Positions 48,045-57,451 of a stretch of 64,000 bases of DNA are shown here, in pieces. The stretch comes from Drosophila miranda. Taxonomy: Eukaryota > Arthropoda > Insecta > Diptera > Drosophilidae. The notes beneath the pieces were generated by a model that was not told the DNA's origin, made no database searches, and saw only the letters and a list, made by a program, of their open reading frames with translations. Location: the NCBI RefSeq assembly GCF_003369915.1, contig NC_046675.1, positions 25,110,001-25,174,000 of the forward strand, read 5' to 3'. A program made the position numbers and the translations under genes. The stretch's first letter is position 1. Every line of letters starts with the position of its first letter.

Positions 48045-48052
48045 TATCGATA
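48045..48052. promoter_or_regulatory. DRE of the CTNNBL1 promoter
   Basis: Perfect TATCGATA about 83 bp upstream of the start codon. Its neighbourhood (47998-48052) is similar in inverted orientation to 39585-39635, including AGACTAGACTGAAA on the minus strand (48014-48001). Confidence 0.65.
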
Positions 48053-48134
48053 TCTTAATGTACATATCAATATATATTTAGCATCCCTAACTCCTTAAAT
48101 GTAAAATTGTTTTTTAAATTGGGATAAAACCGAG

Positions 48135-50066
48135 ATGGATATCGGCGAACTGTTGGCCTTCAAGGTAGGTATATTTGTTCGTCTTTCGAATAAACATTCA
48201 CAACCAAGAACATATATTCCTACCAGCCTGAACAGACCCCAAAACGACCGCACGAGGACGATGAAGATTTTGAGCCAGAGACAACCGCTGGAAAACGGGG
48301 CGGTGGCGGTGGCGGTAGCGATGAGAAGGCCAAACGCATTCGGCGCATTGCCGAGGCCAAGGAGACGGCCAATTATGGAAAACAGGGCAGCAGCAGCTCC
48401 ACCACAGCCAGCAACGTATTCGAACTAGACCCAGAATTGACAGAAGAAGAGCGGCTGAACATCATGCGTTATGTGGAAAACGAGGAGACCGATGGCGATG
48501 TTTTGGACGAGCAGGGGCTGAAAAAATTGATCTTGGTGTTCGAGAAGCGCAACCTGAAGAACCAGGAGATGCGCATCAAGTTTGCCGAAAATCCCGAAAA
48601 GTTCATGGACTCCGAACTTGAGCTTCATACAGTCATTCAGGAGCTGAAAGGCGTGGCCACCGTACCAGATCTCTATCCACTGCTTGTGGAGCTGCACGGA
48701 CTGCACAGTTTGCTAGAGCTGCTTGCACATCAGAACACAGACATTGCTGTGGCCATTGTCGATCTGCTGCAGGAGGTGACCGATGTCGATATTCTAGGTG
48801 AGAGTCAAGAGGGAGCCCAGGCCTTGATCGAGGCCCTGCGGAAGGAACAAATCTGCGCTTTGCTAGTCCAGAACCTGGAACGTCTCAACGAGCAGGTGAA
48901 GGAGGAAGCCGACGGTGTACACAACACATTGGCCATCGTGGAGAACCTCACAGAGATCGATGGCGAATTCGTGCGAGAAGCTGCCGAGCAGGGGCTGCTG
49001 GCATGGCTGCTAAAACGCCTCAAGGGCAAGACTCCCTTTGATCCGAACAAATTGTATTGCAGCGAGATTCTGTCCATCCTGATACAAACGGAGAACGACA
49101 ATCGTCTTCTGCTCGGCTCGATCGAAGGAGTCGATGTGCTGCTCCAACAGCTGGCTGCTTACAAGCGTCACGATCCGGCAAGCAACGAGGAGCAGGAGTA
49201 CATGCAGAATCTCTTCAATTGCCTTTGCTCCGCTCTGATGGCCAAGGAGAATCGCGATCGCTTCCTCAACGGCGAGGGACTGCAGCTGATGAATCTGATG
49301 CTGCGCGAGAAGAAAATGTCCCGCAACGGTTCGCTAAAGGTACTCGATCATGCTATGGCCGGCCAGGATGGTCGCGACAATTGCAACAAATTCGTGGAGA
49401 TCCTCGGACTGCGCACCATTTTCCCACTGTTCATGAAGACACCCAAACGGAACAAGCTACGTCTGCTGTCGGCCGATGAGCATGAGGAGCATGTCAGCTC
49501 CGTCATTGCCTCGATGCTACGCAACTGCAAGGGCACCCATCGCCAGCGTATGCTGTCCAAATTCAGCGAGAACGATCACGAGAAGGTGGACCGTCTACTG
49601 GAGCTGCATCTCAAATATTTGGCCAAGGTGGAGGCCATCGATAAGGAGATTGATCAGCAGCCTACGGTTGGTATACTCTTTTTACTTGAGCTTCTATCGT
49701 GATATAAAACTAATTTAATGTTTTGTAACAGGATCCCAGCATCGATGAGGACGAGGAGGCGGAGAATAACTATATAAAGCGCTTGACTGGCGGCCTCTTC
49801 ACGCTCCAGCGCATCGACTACATACTGCTGGAGGTCAGTTCCACCTCGGAGACGGTCAAGCAACGTGTGCTACAGATTCTAAACCTACGTGGGGCCTCAA
49901 TGAAGACCATCAGGAGCATCATGAGGGGTAATTTTTTCCCGGTATCTAATCAAAACCATGCTTCATTTTATCGATTATAGAATACGCTGGCAATCTGGGC
50001 GATGGCGACACTGACTGGCGGCAACAGGAACAGACCCACATACTATCTCTAGTCGATCGTTTCTAA
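48135..50066 (+). CDS. CTNNBL1: beta-catenin-like protein 1 (CTNNBL1), spliceosome-associated armadillo protein
   Basis: 583 residues in four exons (48135-48164, 48227-49666, 49732-49927, 49981-50066). The N-terminus is polar with a basic nuclear-localisation-like stretch after a glycine run (EKAKRIRRIAEAKE). The main body is armadillo/HEAT-like helices (LHSLLELLAHQNTDIAVAIV, LLVQNLERLNEQ, LKVLDHAMAG). The C-terminus has LTGGLFTLQRIDYI, LQILNLRGAS, and EYAGNLGDG before HILSLVDRF, matching the CTNNBL1 family (human 563 aa), a nuclear protein that binds CDC5L/PRP19-complex factors. The donor of intron 2 is GTTGGT; the alternative GTATAC donor 4 bp further shifts the frame, so I rejected it. Poly(A) signal AATAAA at 50075-50080, only 9 nt after the stop. 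Tail-to-tail with ScsbetaA. Confidence 0.95.
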
Positions 50067-50080
50067 GACAACGTAATAAA

Positions 50081-51056
50081 CCACAAAAACAATTCTTGAA
50101 CCTTAAACAAACAAAAATGCCTATCAAAACTTTTACTCGGGAAAATTCAAAAAAAGTTCATCAAATGTTAAACATTTTTAAGCGGTAAAATTTGAATTTT
50201 TAGAAATTTAAAATTGGCTTGCACACTCCCATTGTTTTTCCAGCAAACCATTGCACTTTTGGCTTGTTAATCCTTGTAGATTCCCATTTTGGCCAGGCCA
50301 TTTTTGTTGAGTTTTTTTGTTGTTGGCTAATCGCAGATGTTCTTGGATTACTTTTTCTTGCATTTCTCTTCCTCTTTTTTGCTTTTCTCTTCCTTACATT
50401 CCTTCTTCTTGCCCTTGCCCCTAAGGGTATACAGCAAATGGATTTATATATTAGAAATGAATTATGATTGAAATTAACAAATTAACCAATAAAAATGTGT
50501 TAAGCTTTATGATTGTTTCGAGTTTTAATTTAAAGCAAACTAAACACAATCTGAATCTGGGGAACTACTTCCGAAGCAGTTTCGCAATTTCTCAATAAAT
50601 AAAAGTTAATTGAATTTGTCAAAAATCACAATTGGACCGATGGCATTTTTTCCTTAATTTTTACTCTATCTGTTTCGTGCACTTTAATGGTGATTATTTA
50701 TACGTACGAGTAGATACACAAATTGTTGTTTAGGTGCAAAGAGAACACTCAACGTGATGGATTATTCGAATTATCTAGCCATATATCTTATGACTGGACT
50801 ATCAACAATTACGACTTTGTGGGTTGTTTAAACTTTAAACTAAACATTTTTGCAAAATTATCATCATTCATCAATTATTTCGACCGATCGTAACGAATAC
50901 ATAATGTTCTCTAACTACAAAGCTATGGCGTTTCTTCCATTGAGTAGTTTTGTTTTGTTTTGTGTGTGTGTGGTTCCACGTTGAGTAAGAGTTTGACTTG
51001 GTTTTTGCTTTGTGGTAGTAAGATAGTTGACTTAGCCATTATTTATCATGATTTAT
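50081..51056. other. non-coding gap between two convergent genes
   Basis: AT-rich and T-rich sequence between the 3' ends of CTNNBL1 (plus) and the succinyl-CoA synthetase gene (minus); it presumably contains the minus-strand 3' UTR. A hydrophobic open frame at 50219-50467 arises from a pyrimidine tract and is not credible. Nothing else seen. Confidence 0.6.
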
Positions 51057-54000
51057 CTACTTTTGGTCGGCGGGAATCTCAAAGTTCACATCCATTTTCA
51101 TTTCGCGCGCCAACTTTACAATCTGGGCCAAATGCACAGCCAGATCGGCCGCCTTGTCGAGATCGTCACGTGCCAAAATCTTCAGACCAGATGCGCGTAT
51201 AAGTTCGCGAGCCTCCTTCACTTTGGTGCCCTATTAAGAATATTATTATACGTGGTATTCTACCAAAAATTAAAGATATATATCATTTCCAACTCACCTG
51301 GAGGCGCACAACAATGGGCAAGTTAAGATTCAGATCCTTGGCAGCAGCAATAATGCCCTCGGCAATGACATCGCAACGCATAATGCCGCCAAAGATATTA
51401 ACCAACAGGCAGAGCACCTTCCTGTCGGAAGTAATGATCTTGAAGGCAGCCTTAACAGCATCGGCAGTGGCTCCGCCACCCACATCCAGGAAGTTGGCCG
51501 GCTCCCCTCCGTACAGCTTGATGATGTCCATTGTGGCCATGGCCAAACCGGCACCGTTCACCATGCAGCCGATGGTGCCATCTAGAGCAATGTAATTCAA
51601 ATTGTATTTGGCTGCCTCCACTTCCTTGGGATCCTCCTGGGTCCAATCCCGCATAGAGAACAGCTCCTTTTGACGGAACTCTGCATTGTCATCGAACCGC
51701 AGTTTGGCGTCCAATGCAAAGACTTTAAGAATGTTTTGAAATTTATTAGATTTAATAATGGATATACGGATTCAGATAGTGATTTGATTGCTTGATTGAT
51801 GGAATAACGGTTTCATGCATACTCACAGCCTGGACAGAAAAATATGAAAACCATGGTTTTTTACAGTTGCGAATGGGTTAGGTGTTTTTGGGATAGGATT
51901 ACATGCATTAAATGGATTAAATAAAAGAACACTTAACACGAACACATTTAGAGAACTTACAGCCACTCATGGCATCCTCGGCATAGGGATTGATCTCCAC
52001 CAAGAGAGCATCCTTCTTCACGAACAGCTGGTATAGGTTGAGCAGCATCTTGATATGCTCATCGGCACCGTCGCCGCCAAGGCCGACTTTCTCGACAATT
52101 TTGCATGCCTGCTCTTCGGTCAGACCCCTGGCAATGTCGATAGGTTCGTAGATAATGGCATCGGGGTTCTCTTTGGCCACTTCCTCAATATCCACGCCAC
52201 CCTCCTTCGAGGCAATCAAAACGGGGCCCTGCAAAGCACTTCTCTAGTTGGATTTCCTTTCGAATTTTACATGATTCAACTCACATTGAAGGCACGCTCC
52301 ATCATGACGGCAAAGTAGAACTCACGGCGGGGGAATTTCCTCTCGGCAACCATCACTTTCTTGCAGATGCGACCAGCGGCTCCGGTTTGCTTGGTAATCA
52401 GGAGTTGGTCAATCATTTTTGAGGAAATTTCCTCGGCGCTCTTGGGGCTAAATAAAGAACATTAATTTTAGCATTCTACAACACTTAAACATTAACTTAC
52501 TCGTAGACCACACGCACGCCGCCCTTTAGGCCATTCTTAAAAGTTCCCTTGCCGCGACCGCCGGCCAGAACTTGCGCCTTGAGCACAAGATTGTCTGTTT
52601 TAAGCTTGCTGGCAATATCGCTCGCCTCCTTTCCATTCTTGGCCACAGCGAAGCTGTAAGGGATAGAAGAAATAAAGTTAAATCAAGTTCTTAAAGGATC
52701 TTAAACTCCTAAAAAAATGCTGAATACCTTATGGTAATAACAAATAATTGATAAAGCAGCCCTATTTATAGTATATTCTTATCATCAGCAGCCTCATCAA
52801 AGTCAAATTTGTAACTTGTGAAGGCTGGAAATTTGTATATTTCAAGGTTAATCGGTCATTTAGATGACAGAAGTGATTCCCATAGAAAATAAGATCGTAC
52901 GATTATGGCCTTCCGTCTACTCTCTCTAATCCACATATATGATGAATGCTACTCTCAATTCCCAAAAGTATAACAATCACGGACTTATCTCTGCCCACGT
53001 CACTGACCCTTGTCATTTTATGCGATCTACACTACATATATGTTACACCTTATCTCCCCTTATCATCTGCAGTTATTCTCGGTCTTCGTTCGGTCAAGGT
53101 CTGTTCATTGGTTTGTTTACCCCAGACCCAGGCCAGTTAATTAATGCAAATTATGACTCGTTTCGTACGCCAATCGCTAATCGGTGCAGTGTTACTCTGG
53201 CTAAAGTCCAATATAAAGCGTCAGCGACAACGCGGCGCGTTGTTTGCACTTTGGACCGATACTTTGATTAGTGTCCATTCTTACCGCGGTGTTGGGATTC
53301 CACTTTCGTTGAGGAGAGTGTACGAGACATGTTCCTGCACGTTCAGGTTTCGCAATTGTTGCAGCGCAACGGGAGCATAGCTGAGGATCTGCGAATGATA
53401 AGAGAATTGATTGTCTTACATATGTATGTACACACATATATTAGATAGCATGTATAAAGAATACAAACGCCCTGAGAATCCGGTTCCATGAATCATAGAA
53501 AAACTCACCCCCGCCCTCCAACAACCCAACAAAAACAAAAACAAAAACGAAATCAAAAGTGGGTTAATAGAAGCTCTTACGGTAAATGGTGTATTTTAGA
53601 CGATAACTAAGACTAATTCACATAGATACGAATTTTAATTAGTGCGACCAGGCCACGACACTTTAAGCAACAGGTTTCATACGCTCATTGATATAAAAAA
53701 TTTAATAAAGAGAAAATTAAAGAATTCAAGGTCTATTCACCGTTATCCATTAGCACACTCTCAAGCATAAGCACACACACACACACACGCACAGGCACTG
53801 CAGTGTTGCGTCACACTGACACACCGCTAGTCAGGTGGCTGCCAGCTGTCTCTAGGTGCAAACTAATCGGGCTTTACATATTGTATCATTGACTTTACCA
53901 CTTACAAATGTTTGCTTTTACTTTACTTTTTTTAATGAAATTCAACTGCACACGAAATTATTGAAAACTTTTCTAAGCAACCGATCTACACAACAGCACA

Positions 54001-54244
54001 GACAGCCCCTCTGACAGCTGGTCATGCTCCATTATCCACATCTGTATGCGTGAGTGAGTGAGAAAGCGGCCGCTCTTCACCCTTGCCGTTGTGTCTCTTT
54101 TTGCCATTATTATATAAAGTGACTTATTTTGCATTTGCTTAAATGGCAAATAAATCCATACTGCACTGCACCTACCTTTTGAACGGTCTTGGGTCTAACG
54201 GACTCGATTAGTGGTCCGCCGGTTCGTGCCAGGAATGAAGCCAT
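51057..54244 (-). CDS. ScsbetaA: succinyl-CoA synthetase beta subunit, ADP-forming, mitochondrial
   Basis: Catalyses the substrate-level phosphorylation step of the TCA cycle (succinyl-CoA + ADP + Pi to succinate + CoA + ATP) with the alpha subunit in the mitochondrial matrix. 451 residues in seven exons: 54244-54176, 53388-53285, 52653-52501, 52447-52285, 52228-51961, 51722-51298, 51230-51057. A further small intron (54318-54251) lies in the 5' UTR. The N-terminus ([18 protein letters not shown]) is a mitochondrial presequence. The mature part starts [17 protein letters not shown] and continues with the ATP-grasp fold ([38 protein letters not shown]) and the CoA-ligase domain ([38 protein letters not shown]). 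Human SUCLA2 is 463 aa. I know the fly gene also as skap. Confidence 0.95.
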
Positions 54245-54318
54245 TTTTTACTGGAATTAGTCGGAAAACAATTGTCAAATGACTTAGCCGTACAAGTTGA
54301 CGTATAAAATTTGCTTAC

Positions 54319-55484
54319 TTTTCTCGTCTCTTTTCTTGGCTCTTTAGCCCACCTAACCCCCCTGTAATTAAACAGGTTAAATTAGGTTGAGATAAACCGC
54401 GATAATAATACTGCTTTTAAATGTTCCTTGTAGATCCATCCCCTACTCTTTTCTTAAAACAAATAATACCAAAATATCTTTTATCTGAACTGCGTTAAAA
54501 TTCATCAAGTTTCATAATTTTCGTAAAGTGTGTTATATTACCTTCTGGTCTAAAATGGGTTAATCGTTCGCTGTCCATGATAGTAAATCATATTCCTCGT
54601 TTTTGATATTCGGTTGAATATTACTAGCTAGTCAGGACCTTCAGCTCTGAACTCATAATTTTATCCAATTGATGAATCACTTTTCTATAAGACTGGCTAA
54701 TTTTAAGTTCTCATGTTTATTGGGTTGTTTATTAAATATGGTTTAAGCAAAAACGGTCAACACAATTTTCAGTAAATTAATTTCCTTACATGGTAACTAC
54801 ACACTAACTACAAATTCGCTACATAATAACTACATTTTTATGTAATTATGAAAAGCGATACCTGAAGTGGAAATGTGTACGTTTCAAAAATGTTTGCCCG
54901 TTTTTTTCATGTAAGCCCCATGGAATTTGCCCCGTTATTAACTTGTTAATTTCCTCCTCCCACACTTTGCTGGCACAGGAGCCTGCGCTGACTGATTGTT
55001 GTTCGTGGTACTACCTTCCCTTGCCATATGCCGCAGCAGGAGGCCTGCACTAGCCTGGAGAGGTATACTCAGCGGTCGTTGCTGCTTGTGGTAGCAGTGC
55101 TAAATCAAGGAAAAGAACTAACGAACTGCAAATAAATACAGAGTTGCTGCTGATGAGCTTGTCGTTGGATACTGCTGCTGGCGGGGTGATGGCACAGGTC
55201 GCTAAGGCTATCATCTTCACTTCAATCGGATCGAAATTGTCTTTAAACGAAATTGTTTTGAAATTTTTAATTTTAATTAGACACGACATACACATATCGA
55301 ATGTTCTAAAAACAGACGAGACAATAACCACATAAGGCGTCCATACAGCGTAAGTACTGGAATAAATATTGGAACATTTTTGAAAATACTATGAAATTAT
55401 AAGACTATGCATGTTGTGTGAGCTAGACAAGGTGTTGAAAATCAATGTGACTGATAAACTGACATGACATGACAGTCTAAACAT
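54319..55484. other. non-coding upstream region with repeat copy B
   Basis: Upstream of ScsbetaA. It includes the 5' UTR exon next to 54319 and the dispersed repeat at 54592-54724. Around 55130-55300 short frames on both strands include DPIEVKM on the minus strand, faintly like DPIDIKED in the fragment at 56488-56929, but broken by frameshifts. No intact gene seen. Confidence 0.45.
54592..54724 (+). repeat. dispersed repeat, copy B (pairs with 39362-39510)
   Basis: Direct-orientation relative of the sequence upstream of MBD-R2, starting ATTCCTCGTTTTTGATATT and running to about TTTATTGGG. It lies about 350 bp upstream of ScsbetaA. The 17-bp tandem duplication of copy A is missing here. Confidence 0.7.
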
Positions 55485-55745
55485 GACTGCAGAATCTGAA
55501 CCAGCCAAAATGAAGAACAAAATTTCATTCTCTTTCGCTCTGCCTCTCTCTATATCTCAGAGACTATTAGAGCTAGAGCGACCAAATTTGGCATCCACAC
55601 TCCTGTTAGACCTGTTGGGCCTCCATAAAAGACAAAAATCTGTGGCATCCACGATTTCAAAGATACGAGAAAACAAAAAAGCGGAATCGTAGAGAATAAC
55701 CATATCTTCAAGACTGCCGAATCTGGATCAGATCGGATTGTTATC
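55485..55745 (-). mobile_element. internal fragment of INE-like repeat
   Basis: The reverse complement matches the body of the element at 1692-2583: GAGTGTGGATGCCAAATTTGG, CTCTAGCTCTAATAGTCTCTGAGAT and GATCTGATCCAGATTC-like blocks in the same order. It lacks the (GACR)n tract and the terminal core, so it is a truncated copy. Confidence 0.7.
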
Positions 55746-55993
55746 AAAGCAAAGAATTATTATACGAAGCCCAGACACGAAGGACCGATGCCGAAGGACC
55801 AGTCACAGGCTGAGGAGGATAGTTTGATTTTTTGGAGCATTGATGAGGCCCCGGTCAACGATTTTAAGGTGCTTTTTTGCGTATCAAAAAATGTAACGAA
55901 AATTCTAGGGATGCACAAAATGTGGATCTAAACTTCGGGAACTTAAACAAATGCGGAAATTCATTCTACATTTGACATTTATGCATATTTTGC

Positions 55994-56077
55994 TGTCAAC
56001 TACATATTCATGAAATAAACGTTACGTAGACAGCGTGATCATGTCAACTACATATTAATGAAATGAACGTTACGTAG
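55994..56077 (+). repeat. direct duplication, 36-bp unit at 48-bp spacing
   Basis: Units 55994-56029 and 56042-56077 both begin TGTCAACTACATATT and end AACGTTACGTAG, differing at two positions. The second copy overlaps the 3' end of the decayed minus-strand gene fragment. Confidence 0.85.
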
Positions 56078-56520
56078 TTTCGTCGGGTCTCGTCGATGGC
56101 CGTTGTATGGTAGTCGCCGAACTCCTGATCCGTGTCCACTTCCACCTCTCCAAAGATGAATTGCCAGCGGGTGAGCCCACTCATTGTGGCCCCGAATCGC
56201 AGAGTGGCCCCGAAAGCGCGTAATCAGTTGGCACTCCTCCTCTTTCTTAAACTTCCACTCGCCATAGCTGTAGTTTGTCACCCTGGCGTCGAAGATGAGC
56301 AGGTGGACCAGCTCCTTGTTGCAATAGTAGGCATCATCGGCGAGGGTCTTGCAGCTGCAGTTTACTGTTCATGAGTACGTTGTGTACTTGCTGGAATATT
56401 AGATGTAGTTGGCCTCGGCGTAGGTGAGGTTCTTCAGCTGAAGGCGTTGTATTGTACTCCTTGTACTTCGCCTTGATCTCCTGGTGATTTTCTGCCTCGA
56501 AACACCTGCCCGCACAATAC
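56042..56520 (-). pseudogene. decayed protein-coding fragment of unknown family
   Basis: On the minus strand, coding-like segments appear in alternating frames. They are CFEAENHQEIKAKYKEYN (about 56490-56435), then LADDAYYCNKELVHLLIFDA and VTNYSYGEWKFKKEEECQ (about 56345-56230), then FGATMSGLTRWQFIFGEVEV and QEFGDYHTTAIDETRRNYV (about 56210-56065). Joining them needs at least two frameshifts, and stops interrupt each frame. No start codon or promoter is evident. I do not recognise the family; the cysteines and acidic/aromatic pattern suggest an extracellular or lumenal protein. It ends abruptly near 56520, where a plus-strand gene fragment begins. Coding origin is moderately sure, loss of function likely. 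Confidence 0.5.
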
Positions 56521-56929
56521 CTGAAAGCGGAAGAGGTCGAATTTGTTCTGGGCGGCGATGCAGAGACTTCAGCCGCTGATGAAGTCGAGTTGGATCCGAT
56601 CGATATAAAGGAGGACTATCCAACAGATGTCACTGCTCACGAATTTACAGATATAAAGATTGACGGTGTAGGTGCTGGGGATGTGCTGAGGACCGAGGAA
56701 GGAGAAATTTACATTTTCAATTCGACCAGTACGGTGGAAGCTAAGTACGACTCAGCTCCGCCGGAGTTTCAAAAAGACAGCGACTCACGTCCTACAACAG
56801 TTAGTATGAAAATGGAATATCATATAGATTTCCCCTGTTTAACCCTGTTAGCGTGCAGTTAAGGACGACGGGGAGATTCAGTTCTGCGGTGAGCAATCGG
56901 AGGAAATGGGCCCACGGCTTAGGCAATGA
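56488..56929 (+). pseudogene. 5'-truncated acidic gene fragment with intron and poly(A) signal
   Basis: An open frame without ATG runs from 56488 (after a TGA at 56485-56487) through YLKAEEVEFVLGGDAET, DPIDIKEDYPTDV and GEIYIFNSTSTVEAKYD. A GT-AG intron at 56804-56858 (55 bp) restores the frame to give IKDDGEIQFCGEQSEEMG and a stop at 56927-56929. Unspliced reading stops at 56860. AATAAA follows at 57093-57098. The acidic style resembles linker or C-terminal regions of fly zinc-finger or MADF-type regulators, but no domain is visible. Either the 5' exons lie elsewhere or this is a truncated duplicate joined to the minus-strand fragment at about 56520. Confidence 0.45.
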
Positions 56930-57451
56930 GAAGGGGCACACGTCAATGCGGCATCCCAGTCCAATTGCGCTGGAGGGAGGTTTCGTCCCTTTGTCATTGC
57001 GGACCATAACTCGTTTTTATTTTCTTCTCTTAAGCAGAGTTTTTTTTATTTCAGTAGCTTCTGACTTTAATCTTATACTTAGTTTTGATTGAAATAAAAC
57101 AGAAACGAACAAAAAATTTTTTGTAAATTTTCAATACCAGCTCGAAATTTTTGGTAAATTAAAAATTAAGTGTTATTTACATCTGAGGATGCTATCTCTA
57201 TAGACTTGGTGAGTGTTATGTACGAGCATGAAGCTTTGTTTGTGGTTTGACGAATTCATATGATGGTTCTCCCGTCTATATTTAACTTAAAGTCTTCCTT
57301 TAGTATATGAACATAAGTTTGATTTTTTGATATTCGCGGTCGGAGTTATTTAAAGAACAGAACCCTAGAGATAATGACCGAATGTACAATTACGGAGTCT
57401 AAACGGATTAGACCCGTGGCTAATTGTGCCAGGAACAGAAGAGAGCGAAAA

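Noticed and set aside
49667-49731. Alternative donor GTATAC in CTNNBL1 intron 2
   Set aside because: Using it shifts the downstream frame away from the conserved C-terminal sequence; the GTTGGT donor 4 bp upstream keeps it.
52937-53007. Possible C/D snoRNA (TGATGA box and CTGA box about 65 nt apart) in an intron of the succinyl-CoA synthetase gene
   Set aside because: It lies on the strand opposite to the host gene, no terminal stem brackets the boxes, and no D'/C' boxes or guide match could be shown.
56800-56858. Alternative donor GTTAGT for the intron of the plus-strand gene fragment
   Set aside because: It leads into a hydrophobic AT-rich frame ending at 57092, whereas the GTATGA donor at 56804 continues the acidic, well-composed frame.
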